Positions 31,215 through 43,332 are shown, numbered from the stretch's first letter. The stretch is DNA of 64,000 bases from an uncultured Porticoccus sp. (GCF_913061305.1 NZ_CAJXST010000001.1:62001-126000); one strand, 5' to 3'. Notes: generated by a model from the letters alone, not told the origin. A program made the numbers and translations.

Positions 31215-33650
31215 ATGACAAACCCCAACTCCCGGCGTCGCACAATAATCCTGAAACTGGCCAAACACCCTGTTTTGAACGGATTTCTGGCACTGCTGTT
31301 CTGCACTGCCGCTATCGTTACCTATCTGCTGTACCACCAGATGATGGCCAGTGCCAGGACATCCCTTGCCGCATCGTTTGCCACTGAATATGCCACCAAG
31401 CAACGTATATTGGTCGACCACCATATCGATCAGCGGGCGCAGCAACTACTCGCCCTGGCACAGGATGATCTGTTCGTCGAGGCATTGGCTACCGCCGACC
31501 AAACCATGCTGTCACGCATGGAACAGCGGATGAAAGACCTGATAGCCGACTTGAATGATGGCTATCTGCTACGCCCCGGGCTGGGCCGCCTCGCGGACTC
31601 GAACAACTTCATCGGGCAACAATTATCCCGACAGGTACTGGAAGGCAAACTGCCTGAGCCCGTCGCGGCGAAGGTCAGCGACGAGTGGGAGCTGCTGTTT
31701 GCCTTCCCGGTAAAAAACACAGAGGGTGAAATCCTCGGCACATTGCTGGCCATGCTGTCAATGGCGCCGCTCACCCGGGCACTTGCCCGGACGGTCGACC
31801 CCTCCCTGGGAACGACCGAACTGTTGCAGAATGTCCCCGGAGCCGGAGCCACACCTTTTCTCACCCTGACCAACAGGTCCAAGGCTGTGAATACCGTCAA
31901 ACAAGACACCCGTATCGGCACATGGAAACTGCATTTCACTGGCAGCGCGACCTTATTGAAAAAAGCAGCCCCTTCTTACACGGAATTTATGGTGCTGGCA
32001 GGTGCCGTGGTGAGCATTACCCTACTCCTGGCCTACCTGGCTATTCGTATCGCCCTTCACCGCGACCATTGGCAGAATTGGCAGAGAAGGAGGAAGCCCG
32101 TGTTTGCCAGACCAGCTGCCAACCAGGCGACACCACCTGCCGGCGGGACTATTGATGAGGCTGTTGACGGGGCCACTGATCGGACCAATGACACTGATTC
32201 AGCAGCTGAGCCACCGGAACCGGCAACCTACAGCGAAACCGATAGCGACCCTGACAACACAGACGGCAATGACGACATATCTGATATCCCGGCGGTGGTG
32301 TTTCGCGATTATGACATCCGGGGCCTGGCTGGCTCACAACTAACCCCGGCGTTCGCCCTCAAGCTTGGCCGGGCGCTGGCTCGCCGGGCAATGCTGGTGG
32401 ATGAGCACACCTTGGTCACCGGCTATGATGGACGACTGTCCAGCCCGGAATTGATCGAATCACTCGAAGAGGGAATCCGCAGCACGGGCTGTCACGTCAT
32501 CCATTTGGGAGCAGTGCCCACCCCCCTGCTCAATTTTGCCACCAATCATCTGCAACAGACGGAGTGTGGCGTGATGGTGACTGCCAGCCATAACCCGGCA
32601 CAATACAACGGATTCAAGATTTTCTTTCAGCACCACGCCCTCTGCGGTACGGAAATTATGGCCCTGCAGACCGAAATGACGGAAGACTACCCCGATAAAC
32701 CCCATGGCGAGCGTCAGGAACTGGACCTTTCGGTTGATTATATTGAGGCCATTACCGACGACGTGGTTCCCGCCCAGCACATTAAGGTAGTACTGGATGC
32801 CGGCAACGGCATAGCCGGTGAACTGGCATCACGGGTACTGGACGCCATCGGCTGCGATGTCATCCCCCTCTACTGCGATGTGGACGGCAGCTTTCCCAAT
32901 CATGCGCCGGATCCCACCGTGCCGGAAAATCTGACCGATCTTATCTGCCATGTAAAAGACAACCAGGCCGACCTGGGGATTGCGCTGGACGGTGATGGCG
33001 ACCGGATTGTAGCGGTGTCTGCCAGTGGCAAAATTATCTGGCCAGATGAGTTATTGATGATTTTTGCCCGGGACGTCGTTTCGCGACACCCGGGAACAGA
33101 CATCGTATTTGATATCAAAAGCACCCGACGCCTCAACACACTGATCAGCAGCTACGGTGGTCGCCCGGTAATGTGGAAAACCGGCCACTCCCACATGTAT
33201 AACAAAATCATCGAAAGCAAGGCACCGCTTGGCGGGGAATTCAGCGGCCATATTTTCTTCCAGGATCGCTGGTTTGGCTTTGATGACGGCATCTATGCGG
33301 CAGCGCGGCTGATTGAAATCATGACCATTCGCGAACAGGACCTGGATGAGATAATGGCCGGCTTTGAGGAACGCTGTTCAACGCCTGAAATACGAATAGA
33401 AGTGGATGAACAGGAGAAGTTCACGCTGATTGAAAAACTGCGGGAAAAGGAGGCCTTCCAGGCCGGCAAGATATCCACCATTGACGGAATTCGGGTCGAT
33501 TTTCCAAAGGCATGGGGATTGGTGCGAGCTTCCAATACCGGCCCGGCACTGACCCTGCGGTTTGAAGCGGAGACCGAGGAATCACTCGAAAAAATCAAAT
33601 CGCTTTTCCGTCAGCAACTCCGTAGCATAGACGATCGCTTGAGCTTTTGA
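31215..33650 (+). CDS. algC: phosphomannomutase/phosphoglucomutase with membrane sensor-like N-terminus (AlgC type)
   Basis: 811 residues. The first 280 residues form a membrane module: helix about 15-37, a predicted periplasmic domain, then a helix about 255-277, followed by an acidic low-complexity linker. The catalytic part starts near residue 362 (VVFRDYDIRGLAGSQL). Ser458 in TASHNPAQYNG is the phosphoserine and DGDGDR (592-597) binds the metal. The enzyme interconverts mannose or glucose 6- and 1-phosphates for polysaccharides. Pseudomonas AlgC also has a long membrane extension in its full frame. The role of the extension is unknown. Confidence 0.9.
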   Translation: MTNPNSRRRTIILKLAKHPVLNGFLALLFCTAAIVTYLLYHQMMASARTSLAASFATEYATKQRILVDHHIDQRAQQLLALAQDDLFVEALATADQTMLSRMEQRMKDLIADLNDGYLLRPGLGRLADSNNFIGQQLSRQVLEGKLPEPVAAKVSDEWELLFAFPVKNTEGEILGTLLAMLSMAPLTRALARTVDPSLGTTELLQNVPGAGATPFLTLTNRSKAVNTVKQDTRIGTWKLHFTGSATLLKKAAPSYTEFMVLAGAVVSITLLLAYLAIRIALHRDHWQNWQRRRKPVFARPAANQATPPAGGTIDEAVDGATDRTNDTDSAAEPPEPATYSETDSDPDNTDGNDDISDIPAVVFRDYDIRGLAGSQLTPAFALKLGRALARRAMLVDEHTLVTGYDGRLSSPELIESLEEGIRSTGCHVIHLGAVPTPLLNFATNHLQQTECGVMVTASHNPAQYNGFKIFFQHHALCGTEIMALQTEMTEDYPDKPHGERQELDLSVDYIEAITDDVVPAQHIKVVLDAGNGIAGELASRVLDAIGCDVIPLYCDVDGSFPNHAPDPTVPENLTDLICHVKDNQADLGIALDGDGDRIVAVSASGKIIWPDELLMIFARDVVSRHPGTDIVFDIKSTRRLNTLISSYGGRPVMWKTGHSHMYNKIIESKAPLGGEFSGHIFFQDRWFGFDDGIYAAARLIEIMTIREQDLDEIMAGFEERCSTPEIRIEVDEQEKFTLIEKLREKEAFQAGKISTIDGIRVDFPKAWGLVRASNTGPALTLRFEAETEESLEKIKSLFRQQLRSIDDRLSF

Positions 33651-35188
<1,538 letters not shown>

Positions 35189-35892
35189 AGCGGTTTTTGT
35201 AACGCTCATAACGCGCCGCCACCACCTCATATTCCTGCTTGCGCAGCAACAACATATGCTGTGTATCCCCGGTTAACCTCGCGATCTCATCCATTCTTTC
35301 CAACAGGTCTTGAGGTAATTTTTTACCGGCCAGCTGATATCGGGCTGCCCTGGTTTTGGCCTTCTCAAGCTGTTCTTCATTTTTGGCCCGGTTGGACTCG
35401 ATAATCTCTATTTCTCTGGCCAGCTGAGCCAACCGTCGCTCTCCGGCAGCCTCAACCTCGCCAACATCGCTGTAGCTGCGCAATAGAAATTGATCCTCCT
35501 TGAGTTGATCCGCCCGGCTTGCCGCGCCAGCTACGGCCCTCTCCTCTTCTTCCACGGGCTGATGCGGCGGGACGGTTTTCACCACCCTGCCGGTGCTACT
35601 GAGCACCTCATAGCCTTTGGCGACGTATTCCGGGGGTACTTGGTGGTCAATCACCAGGTTGCCCTCGCTGTTGTGATAGCGGAAAAGATTACCGGCCTCT
35701 GCTAACATGGACGCCGAACAAAATAATGCCAACATCAGGCACCAGGTGGATTTGCTGTTATTGATTAAATTGGCCATAGAGACAGTCCGGTTTGTCATCA
35801 TCACAGGTTCCACCGGAGCCTGAGGACAGTTTTCCCATTTTGGAAACACGATCTGTCGGTTATCATACACTCTCCCAAAATCAGGGGCGATC

Positions 35893-36666
35893 ATGCGAAT
35901 TATCAGTGTTGCCGTGGACGGTATCCAACAGGCTGCCGCTCAAGGGTTATTCGAGTGGCTGGCCTCCCAGGACGCTCACATAATATGCCTTCAGGATCTC
36001 CGGTTGCCGGAACCCGTTCTCAGTTCACGTGCCGATTTTCAGCTCGACGGTTACTTCAGCTATTTTTTTGATGCGCCCCAACCAGAGCAGAATGGTGTCG
36101 CCATTTACACCCGGGATATGCCCAAGGCAATGATGTACGGTTTTGGTGCCAACAACGGCGAAGATATGAATGGGCGGTATCTGCAAGCTGACTTTGAGAA
36201 CGTCAGCATCTGTTCACTGCTGGCCCCCTCCGCCTCCGACGACGACAGTCAACCGCTTAAAGACCGTTTTTTTCGGGACCTTCTGGCCCATTTCAGTAAA
36301 ATCAGCAGCAAACGCCGCGACTATATTTTTTGTGGCAGCTGGAATATTGCCCATCGCACAATTGACGTGAGCACACCGGATACCTGCCGCGACCTGTCCG
36401 GTTTTCTGCCGCATGAGCAACAGTGCCTCAATCAGGTATTCGGGGACATCGGTTACGCCGATGCCTTTCGGCTTTTCAACATGGATGCGGACGAATTCAC
36501 CTACTGGCCCGCCGGCAAACCCCTTGAGGGGACGGGCTGGCGCACCGACATGCAGATCGTGTCAAAAAACCTCACCACTCGTGTGGAGTATGCTGTGATC
36601 TACAAGAACAAGTTATTTTCCAGCCACCTGCCAGTGATTGTAGATTATGATCTGGAGACACTCTGA
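35893..36666 (+). CDS. crc: catabolite repression control protein Crc
   Basis: 257 residues of the exonuclease III-like fold. The N-terminus MRIISVAVDGIQQAA, then ICLQDLRL, GRYLQADFENVSI and a C-terminal HLPVIVDYD resemble Pseudomonas Crc, which works with Hfq to repress translation of catabolic mRNAs. Key nuclease residues are replaced: Val-Asp where ExoIII has the first Asn, Asp for the metal-binding Glu, and GSWNIAHR for GDWN. This supports a non-enzymatic Crc rather than XthA. The location in the argB neighbourhood fits. pyrE, usually adjacent, is missing. Confidence 0.82.
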   Translation: MRIISVAVDGIQQAAAQGLFEWLASQDAHIICLQDLRLPEPVLSSRADFQLDGYFSYFFDAPQPEQNGVAIYTRDMPKAMMYGFGANNGEDMNGRYLQADFENVSICSLLAPSASDDDSQPLKDRFFRDLLAHFSKISSKRRDYIFCGSWNIAHRTIDVSTPDTCRDLSGFLPHEQQCLNQVFGDIGYADAFRLFNMDADEFTYWPAGKPLEGTGWRTDMQIVSKNLTTRVEYAVIYKNKLFSSHLPVIVDYDLETL

Positions 36667-36767
36667 CAGCGGCGGCGAGCAAAACAGCATGCTAACCTTG
36701 CGCCAATACACACCCCTCTTTAGACTGCCGAAACACCGGCAAAAGCCAGATACTCGTTGAATCATTG

Positions 36768-37925
36768 ATGCCTGATGTAATTCCGGAAAACTCCGTTGGT
36801 ATTGTCACACCGCAAGCGATTCACTTCGATGAGCCGCTTGTGCTTGCCTGTGGCCGAACACTCGATAATTACACACTGATGGTGGAAACCTATGGCGAAT
36901 TGAATGCCGACGGCAGCAATGCCATCCTGATCTGTCACGCTCTCAGTGGCCATCACCACGCCGCCGGGTACCACAGCATGGCCGATCAGCGACCGGGTTG
37001 GTGGGACAATCATATCGGGCCGGGAAAACCCTTCGATACCAACCGTTTTTTCATCGTCTGTCCGAACAATATCGGTGGCTGTCACGGTAGCACCGGCCCC
37101 ATATCCATCAATCCTGATACCGACCAACCCTGGGGGCCTGATTTCCCACCGCTGCGGGTCAGAGACTGGGTGGAAAGTCAGGCGCGGCTGGCGGACAAAC
37201 TCGGTATCCGTCAGTGGGCCGCCATTGTTGGCGGCAGTCTCGGCGGCATGCAGGTTATGCGCTGGGCTTTGGAATATCCGGACCGGGTGCGTCATGCGGT
37301 CGTCATCGCCTCGGCGATGAAACTCAGCGCGCAAAATATTGCCTTTAACGAGATAGCCCGCAACGCCATCAGGTCCGATCCCGAGTTTTGCAACGGGCGC
37401 TATCTCGAACAACAGACTCAACCGAGAAACGGCCTGGGTCTGGCACGCATGATCGGCCATGTCACCTATTTGTCGGATGAGCTGATGGGCAATAAATTCG
37501 GTCGGGAATTGCGCTCCGGTTCTTTTCAGCGCGGCCAGGATGCGCCCATTGAATTCCAGGTGGAAAGCTACCTGCGTCATCAGGGTGACGCGTTTTCCGG
37601 CACTTTCGATGCCAACACTTACCTTCTGATGACCAAAGCACTCGACTATTTCGATCTCGCCCGTGAGTACGATCACAACCCGGTCGAGGCTTTCCGGCAC
37701 GCCAGCTGCAATTTTCTTGTGGTGTCCTTTTCCAGCGACTGGCGCTTCTCTCCGGAACGGGCCGCAGAAATTGTTGAGGCGCTGATTGCCGCCGATAAAA
37801 ATGTGGCTTATACCGCCATTGAATCCAACCTCGGACACGATGCATTTCTATTGCCGAACCAGCGTTATGAGCAAGTGCTCACTGCCTATATAAACCGCAT
37901 AGCAGCTGAGATTTCTTCAAAATGA
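36768..37925 (+). CDS. metX: homoserine O-acyltransferase
   Basis: 385 residues, alpha/beta hydrolase fold. The catalytic serine lies in [12 protein letters not shown], and an aspartate and a histidine (NLGHDAFLL) complete the triad near the C-terminus. It activates homoserine for methionine synthesis. Acetyl versus succinyl donor cannot be decided by eye; Pseudomonas MetX is known to use succinyl-CoA. Overlaps metW. Confidence 0.92.
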   Translation: MPDVIPENSVGIVTPQAIHFDEPLVLACGRTLDNYTLMVETYGELNADGSNAILICHALSGHHHAAGYHSMADQRPGWWDNHIGPGKPFDTNRFFIVCPNNIGGCHGSTGPISINPDTDQPWGPDFPPLRVRDWVESQARLADKLGIRQWAAIVGGSLGGMQVMRWALEYPDRVRHAVVIASAMKLSAQNIAFNEIARNAIRSDPEFCNGRYLEQQTQPRNGLGLARMIGHVTYLSDELMGNKFGRELRSGSFQRGQDAPIEFQVESYLRHQGDAFSGTFDANTYLLMTKALDYFDLAREYDHNPVEAFRHASCNFLVVSFSSDWRFSPERAAEIVEALIAADKNVAYTAIESNLGHDAFLLPNQRYEQVLTAYINRIAAEISSK

Positions 37926-38518
37926 TGATACGCACAGACCTGAACATTATTCAGCAGTGGATCCACCCGACAAGCCGCATTCTGGACCTCGGCTGCGGCG
38001 ACGGCGAACTGCTGCAGACCCTCGCCAAGACAAAAGGCGTTTGGGGGTATGGGCTGGAAATTGATGCTGATAAAATTACGTCCTGTGTTGCCCGGGGCGT
38101 CAATGTGATTGAGGCCGATCTTGACGAAGGTCTGAGCCAGTTTTCCGACAACAGCTTTGACACCGTGGTAATGACCCAGGCCCTTCAGGCGATGCGCTAT
38201 CCTCACCTGGTCCTGGGAGAAATGTTGCGCGTGGGCAAACAGTGTGTGGTGACATTTCCCAACTTCGGCAACTGGCGCGCTCGCAGCTATCTGCTGTCAC
38301 GGGGCCGCATGCCGGTCACCAGGCAACTCACCTTCCAGTGGTACGACACGCCCAACATCCACTTTTGTACCGTGAAGGATTTTGAGGCACTCTGTACAGA
38401 GAAGCGTATCCGGATACTGCATCGAGAATTTGTCGCAGAGCGACTGCCGGACAGGTACATGAAAGGTATCTGGCCGAATATGTTCAGTGACACCGCCATC
38501 TACCATTTGAGCAAGTAG
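37922..38518 (+). CDS. metW: methionine biosynthesis protein MetW
   Basis: 198 residues. The SAM-methyltransferase-like motif [15 protein letters not shown] is near residue 20. MetW accompanies MetX and is reported to stimulate it in some bacteria. The ATG overlaps the metX stop by four bases; a second ATG follows at once. Confidence 0.9.
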   Translation: MMIRTDLNIIQQWIHPTSRILDLGCGDGELLQTLAKTKGVWGYGLEIDADKITSCVARGVNVIEADLDEGLSQFSDNSFDTVVMTQALQAMRYPHLVLGEMLRVGKQCVVTFPNFGNWRARSYLLSRGRMPVTRQLTFQWYDTPNIHFCTVKDFEALCTEKRIRILHREFVAERLPDRYMKGIWPNMFSDTAIYHLSK

Positions 38519-38526
38519 GCCTCTTC

Positions 38527-38988
38527 ATGACAGGTAGCCACAACATGAAAATAACCCGAGCAATCTCGTTATTCCTGCTCATCGCAGGTTTGAGCTTCAG
38601 TGCGCTGGCTGACAACCGCCCCTACAAGGAATACGGCGACCTGAAAGTGTTTTTCAGTGCCTTCAACAGCAGCTTTATCCAGCCGGACGTTGCCAGCTCG
38701 TACAATATTGTTCGTGGCAAGGATAAAGGTCTGGTGAATATTGCCGTGGTCAAAAATGGCCAAATGGGCGGTCTGCCAGCCGTGGTCAAGGGCACCGTCT
38801 CAAATATTTTCGGTCAACAGCAGGTGCTGGAATTCGCCGAAATCCGCGAAGAGAACGTGGTTTACTATCTGGCGCCGTTCCGTTTTGACAAGGAAGACTG
38901 GATGACCTTCAAAATTGACGTCAGTCCGGATTCTGACAAGGCGACACATTCGCTGACTTTTCAGCGCAAATTCTATGTCGATGAGTAG
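38527..38988 (+). CDS. DUF4426 domain-containing secreted protein
   Basis: 153 residues with an N-terminal signal peptide (AISLFLLIAGLSFSALA) and a beta-rich body. DUF4426 proteins commonly follow metXW in Pseudomonas relatives; their function is unknown. It starts eight bases after metW; an alternative ATG lies six codons in. Confidence 0.78.
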   Translation: MTGSHNMKITRAISLFLLIAGLSFSALADNRPYKEYGDLKVFFSAFNSSFIQPDVASSYNIVRGKDKGLVNIAVVKNGQMGGLPAVVKGTVSNIFGQQQVLEFAEIREENVVYYLAPFRFDKEDWMTFKIDVSPDSDKATHSLTFQRKFYVDE

Positions 38989-39071
38989 CCTGTGACAGCC
39001 ACCCCAGACTCTCTGTTCCTCGGGCGCGCAATAGCGCACTTACCAGCAACCTTTCTATCATCCAACTCAAC

Positions 39072-39671
39072 ATGAAAATTGTTCTCGCCACCGGCAACAA
39101 AGGCAAGCTTGCCGAGTTTCAGCACTTGCTTGAATCCCTCCCCTTCGACATTCTGCCGCAATCCGATTTTGAGGTTCCAGAGGCGGTAGAAGATGGCCTG
39201 AGCTTTGTGGAAAACGCCCTGATCAAGGCGCGGCATGCCGCCCGCCTCACCGCACTGCCAGCCATCGCAGATGACTCCGGTCTTGAAGTGGACGCACTCA
39301 ATGGCGCCCCCGGTATATATTCCTCACGATTTTCCGGAGAAAACGCCACCGACCAGCAGAACAACCTGCAGTTGCTGTCACTACTTCAGGAAGTACCCCG
39401 TGAGCAACGAACCGCCCGCTTTCATTGCCTGCTGATATTCCTGCGCCACGCGGAAGATCCGACGCCGCTAATTTGCCAGGGCACCTGGGAGGGGTTGATC
39501 GGGTTTACCCCGGAGGGTGACAACGGCTTTGGCTACGACCCGCTTTTTTATATTCCCGAGCTGGGCCGCACCTCCGCACAGCTCGGCAAAGATGAGAAAA
39601 ATCGTATCAGTCACCGGGCCAGGGCCATGGCGCTATTACAGGAACGGCTTGTCAGCCTGTATAACCCATAG
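39072..39671 (+). CDS. rdgB: XTP/dITP diphosphatase (RdgB/HAM1)
   Basis: 199 residues. ATGNKGKLAEFQ, SFVENALIKARHAA, ADDSGLEVDALNGAPGIYS and DNGFGYDPLF are the substrate- and metal-binding blocks. It removes deaminated purine triphosphates from the nucleotide pool. Confidence 0.94.
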   Translation: MKIVLATGNKGKLAEFQHLLESLPFDILPQSDFEVPEAVEDGLSFVENALIKARHAARLTALPAIADDSGLEVDALNGAPGIYSSRFSGENATDQQNNLQLLSLLQEVPREQRTARFHCLLIFLRHAEDPTPLICQGTWEGLIGFTPEGDNGFGYDPLFYIPELGRTSAQLGKDEKNRISHRARAMALLQERLVSLYNP

Positions 39672-39734
39672 CCCCCAAAGCGCTGTCATAACCGGTTAGA
39701 ATCCATTGTCATACCAAGGCCCATAGGTATCGCT

Positions 39735-40310
39735 GTGCCCCTTCGCTCCCCACACACGCCCACCAACCGTCAGCTTCACTGGCGCAGCTATCTGCGCACA
39801 CCGCTGTTTGTCACATGCAGCGCCCTGCGACCGTGGTTACTGGATCGCGGCTCACTCACCGAACGCTTAATCCGGGCGAGCAAAGGGCAGTTTGAAGTAA
39901 AAATACTGTTTCAGGGCATGGGGGTGCCCCGACTGTCCGAGCAACGCGCATTGGCGCTGCCGGCCCGGCAACGCGCCCTGATCAGGGAGGTCATCCTGCT
40001 GGGTAACCACCAACCCTGGGTCTATGCCCGCAGTATCATTCCGATGAAAACCCTGACCGGGCGATTGCGCAAACTCCGAAAGCTGGACAACCGGCCCCTC
40101 GGCGCACTGCTGTTCAGCGACCCCGGCATGGCCCGCGGACCCATTGAGATTTCCAACCTGTCCATGTTCGAACCCTGGCCCTCTTCGGTACCATCCACCT
40201 ATGGCAGCCCCGTACAGGGACGCCGTTCACTGTTTTGGTTGGACGACAAACCTCTGCTGGTGTCCGAGGTGTTTTTGACAGGTTTTACCCCGTACAATGC
40301 AATCCCCTGA
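39735..40310 (+). CDS. ubiC: chorismate pyruvate-lyase
   Basis: 191 residues. WLLDRGSLTERLI and the C-terminal RRSLFWLDDKPLLVSEVFL are typical of UbiC. It makes 4-hydroxybenzoate for ubiquinone, feeding UbiA encoded 21 bases downstream. Confidence 0.9.
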   Translation: MPLRSPHTPTNRQLHWRSYLRTPLFVTCSALRPWLLDRGSLTERLIRASKGQFEVKILFQGMGVPRLSEQRALALPARQRALIREVILLGNHQPWVYARSIIPMKTLTGRLRKLRKLDNRPLGALLFSDPGMARGPIEISNLSMFEPWPSSVPSTYGSPVQGRRSLFWLDDKPLLVSEVFLTGFTPYNAIP

Positions 40311-40331
40311 TTTCGCAACCATGCGGCATTT

Positions 40332-41204
40332 ATGAGCAAAGCATTACAGCGACTCCCCGATTTTGTCCGGCTGATGCGCTTTGACAAGCCTATCGGAACG
40401 CTGCTGCTGCTCTGGCCAACGCTCTGGGCGTTATGGCTGGCCGCAGGTGGTGTCCCTTCCGCAAAAAATCTGCTGATCTTTGTGCTGGGCGTGATCCTGA
40501 TGCGCGCCGCAGGTTGTGTGATCAATGATGTGGCTGACCGGCAGGTGGATGGCCATGTGACGCGAACCCGGCACCGGCCGCTACCCAGCGGTCAGGTCAA
40601 TACCCGCGAGGCAATGGCGCTGTTTGTTGTGCTCTGCCTGGCCGCCTTTGGCCTGGTGCTGCTGACCAATCCGCTGACCATCAAATTGGCCCTGGTGGGG
40701 GTGGCATTGGCGGCCTGTTACCCCTTCATGAAACGTTTTACGCATTTGCCCCAACTGGTGCTGGGTGCCGCCTTTGCCTGGAGCCTGCCCATGGCCTTTG
40801 CGGCCGAGAGCAACAGCCTGCCCCGGGAAATGTGGACACTGTACATTGCGGTGGTGCTCTGGACCGTCACCTACGATACCTTTTACGCCATGGTGGATCG
40901 GGATGACGATGTGAAGATCGGCATCAAGTCTACCGCCATTCTGTTTGGCGACATGGACATACCCATTACCGCCTGCCTGCAGTGTCTGACACTAATCGCG
41001 CTGTTGATGACCGGGATCAATTTTAATCGCGGCAGCTGGTTTTTCCTGTCCCTGCTGGTGGCCGCCCTGCTGTTTCTCTACCAGCAGTATCTGATCCGCC
41101 ATCGCGAGCGCGATGCCTGCTTCCGGGCTTTTCTCAATAATCATTACGTGGGTGCTATTATTTTTATCGGTCTGGCGGCGGACTATCAGCTCACTGTCGA
41201 CTAG
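40332..41204 (+). CDS. ubiA: 4-hydroxybenzoate octaprenyltransferase
   Basis: 290 residues with about eight to nine membrane helices. The two aspartate motifs are [20 protein letters not shown] and [17 protein letters not shown]. It prenylates the product of UbiC at the inner membrane. Confidence 0.94.
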   Translation: MSKALQRLPDFVRLMRFDKPIGTLLLLWPTLWALWLAAGGVPSAKNLLIFVLGVILMRAAGCVINDVADRQVDGHVTRTRHRPLPSGQVNTREAMALFVVLCLAAFGLVLLTNPLTIKLALVGVALAACYPFMKRFTHLPQLVLGAAFAWSLPMAFAAESNSLPREMWTLYIAVVLWTVTYDTFYAMVDRDDDVKIGIKSTAILFGDMDIPITACLQCLTLIALLMTGINFNRGSWFFLSLLVAALLFLYQQYLIRHRERDACFRAFLNNHYVGAIIFIGLAADYQLTVD

Positions 41205-41226
41205 GTATCGACCGATCATTTGTCGA

Positions 41227-41255
41227 TTGTCATATTTTTGTCATGCTCAGGTCAT
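41227..41255 (+). promoter_or_regulatory. triple Pho box upstream of phoB
   Basis: TTGTCATATTTTTGTCAT (41227-41244) holds two 7-base direct half sites spaced by four bases, close to the CTGTCAT-N4-CTGTCAT consensus. A third, weaker AGGTCAT follows in register 11 bases on. It ends 35 bases before the phoB ATG and indicates autoregulation of phoBR. Confidence 0.88.
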
Positions 41256-41290
41256 GTAATGGGTGTCTGGATATCAATGATGAAAAGAAT

Positions 41291-41992
41291 ATGAGTGATA
41301 AAACTGTACTTGTTGTAGACGATGAAACGGCCATTCGCGACATGATCTGTTCAGCGCTGGATGTGGCCGGATTTGACACCCTGCAGGCTGAGAATGCCCA
41401 GCAGGCCCATGCCATGATCATCGACCACAAACCCGACCTGGTGCTGCTTGACTGGATGATGCCCGTCACCAGTGGCATTGAGTTGATCCGCAGGCTGCAA
41501 CGGGATGACCTGACAAAAAATGTACCGGTCATCATGCTGACCGCCAAAGCCAGTGAGGACAACCTGATCCAGGGCCTCGATGTGGGCGCGGACGACTATA
41601 TCACCAAACCGTTTTCACCCCGTGCCCTGGTGGCCCGTATCAATGCTGTATTGCGCCGTGCCGAATCGGAGCTGCCCCCGGAACCGATTGAGGTGGATCA
41701 ACTGCTGTTTGATCCCATCAGTCACCGGGTCACCATCAGTGGCCAACCGGTGTCCATGGGACCCACAGAATTTCGGCTGCTGAGTTTCTTTCTCACGCAC
41801 CAGGAGCGCGTCTATTCCCGTGATCAGATTCTGGACCATGTGTGGGGCGGCAATGTCTACATGGATGAGCGAACGGTGGATGTGCATATTCGTCGATTGC
41901 GCAAGGCAATTTCCCTTGCTGGGCAGGACCGCTTCATACAGACTGTGCGGGGCGCGGGTTACCGCTTTTCCACCAAGGTTTATGAAGAATAG
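41291..41992 (+). CDS. phoB: phosphate regulon response regulator PhoB
   Basis: 233 residues. The receiver domain has the acidic pair in VDDE, phosphoacceptor Asp54 (LLDWMMP) and the switch Thr/Lys residues (LTAKAS, TKPF). A winged-helix OmpR-type domain follows (TEFRLLSFFL, RTVDVHIRRLRKAI). A longer frame upstream exists, but the Pho box lies inside it, so the ATG of MSDKTV is taken. Confidence 0.94.
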   Translation: MSDKTVLVVDDETAIRDMICSALDVAGFDTLQAENAQQAHAMIIDHKPDLVLLDWMMPVTSGIELIRRLQRDDLTKNVPVIMLTAKASEDNLIQGLDVGADDYITKPFSPRALVARINAVLRRAESELPPEPIEVDQLLFDPISHRVTISGQPVSMGPTEFRLLSFFLTHQERVYSRDQILDHVWGGNVYMDERTVDVHIRRLRKAISLAGQDRFIQTVRGAGYRFSTKVYEE

Positions 41993-42000
41993 GATCTGCA

Positions 42001-43278
42001 TTGCACAGAGGGCTTAAGGCAGAAATACGGCGGATTGCCCTGCTCACCCTGTTTCTACTGCTAACAGGTTTTTTGTGGGGTCACATCCTCCTCACCCTGC
42101 TCCTGGGTGGCGGCCTCTACATGTTGTGGACCTTCGTCCATATCACCCGACTCTACGACTGGCTCGACCAGAGCGCTGAGGGACCACCTCCCGAGGCAAT
42201 CGGCGTCTGGGGCGACATGACCGATTATCTCTACCGGATGCAACAGCGCAACGAACGCGCCAAACAAAGTCGTCGGCAACTGGCCGAGCGGGTCAAGGAT
42301 ATTACTTCTGCACTGGCGGACGGCATCATCATCCTCACCCCCGACCGGGAACTGGAGTGGTGGAACCCCGCCGCTGAAAAACTGCTTGGCCTCGTCAAAC
42401 GGGATCGCGGCCAATCCATGACCAACCTGGTTCGCGATCCCCGTTTCGTGGTGTTTATTCAAAGTGACTTACTGCCCCCACCACTGGAACTGAGCTCACC
42501 GGAAGACCCCACAAGAACCCTGCTGTTTACCGCCGCAACCTTTGGTGATGGCAACATCATTCTGGTCGTGCAGGACATCACCCGATTGCGCAATCTGGAA
42601 CAAATGCGACAGGACTTCGTGGCCAATATTTCCCATGAGCTGCGAACACCCCTAACCGTGCTCTCGGGCTATATCGAAACCCTGCAGGACAATGCCGACC
42701 AGTTGCCCAAGGGCTGGGCAAAAGCATTGCTGCAGATGGGCCAGCAAACAGAACGCCTCAACGCCCTGGCCAATGATCTGGTGATGTTGTCACAACTGGA
42801 ATCCAACCGGAAACCCCCCTCGCGGGCACCCATCATGCTGGATCAGCTACTGCAACAGATCGCCGAAGATGCCCGCATGGTAGCTGGTGATAAATGTCGA
42901 ATCGAAACAGACTGCGCCACCGACACCCCCTTCAAAGGGGAGTACAAGGAACTTTACAGCGCCTTCTCGAATCTCGTATTCAATGCCATCAAGCACAATC
43001 CGGCAGGCGTGTCCGTCCAAATACGCTGCTTTCACACCGCATCGGATATTGTGGTGGAAATCAGCGATAACGGTTCCGGTATTGATCCAAAACACCTGCC
43101 CCGCCTGACCGAGCGTTTTTATCGGGTCGACCAGAGCCGCGCCACCAGTACCGGCGGCACCGGGTTGGGGCTGGCCATTGTCAAACATGTGTTGATGCGC
43201 CACGGCGGATCACTGAAAATCGACAGCACACTGGGGAAAGGTAGCTGCTTCCGCTGCCAGCTGCCCCTGCTAACCTGA
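42001..43278 (+). CDS. phoR: phosphate regulon sensor histidine kinase PhoR
   Basis: 425 residues from a TTG with AGGA six bases upstream. Two short N-terminal helices (about 10-45) are followed by a PAS domain (about 95-190). HisKA has the phosphoacceptor His212 (ISHELRTPL). The ATPase domain has N box NLVFNAIKHNP, G1 ISDNGSGID and G2 GGTGLGLAI. It pairs with PhoB eight bases upstream. As in other PhoR proteins there is almost no periplasmic part. Confidence 0.93.
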   Translation: MHRGLKAEIRRIALLTLFLLLTGFLWGHILLTLLLGGGLYMLWTFVHITRLYDWLDQSAEGPPPEAIGVWGDMTDYLYRMQQRNERAKQSRRQLAERVKDITSALADGIIILTPDRELEWWNPAAEKLLGLVKRDRGQSMTNLVRDPRFVVFIQSDLLPPPLELSSPEDPTRTLLFTAATFGDGNIILVVQDITRLRNLEQMRQDFVANISHELRTPLTVLSGYIETLQDNADQLPKGWAKALLQMGQQTERLNALANDLVMLSQLESNRKPPSRAPIMLDQLLQQIAEDARMVAGDKCRIETDCATDTPFKGEYKELYSAFSNLVFNAIKHNPAGVSVQIRCFHTASDIVVEISDNGSGIDPKHLPRLTERFYRVDQSRATSTGGTGLGLAIVKHVLMRHGGSLKIDSTLGKGSCFRCQLPLLT

Positions 43279-43298
43279 CAATATATCCAGTCACCTTT

Positions 43299-43326
43299 TC
43301 CAATCCCACAGGGCCAATCCCACAGG
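43299..43326 (+). repeat. 13-base direct repeat between phoR and the aldo-keto reductase gene
   Basis: CCAATCCCACAGG occurs at 43299-43311 and again at 43314-43326, just before the ribosome binding region of the next gene. It may be a local duplication. Confidence 0.6.
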
Positions 43327-43332
43327 AAAAAG

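Noticed and set aside
35893-36666. Exonuclease III (XthA) assignment for the EEP-fold protein
   Set aside because: Several catalytic residues are replaced and the sequence and neighbourhood fit Crc better.
37157-37175. GGGTCAGAG in metX as another copy of the repeat family
   Set aside because: It lies within conserved coding sequence and lacks the GATATTT flank; chance match.
36762-37838. 358-codon open frame antisense to metX
   Set aside because: No ribosome binding site or domain; metX is certain.
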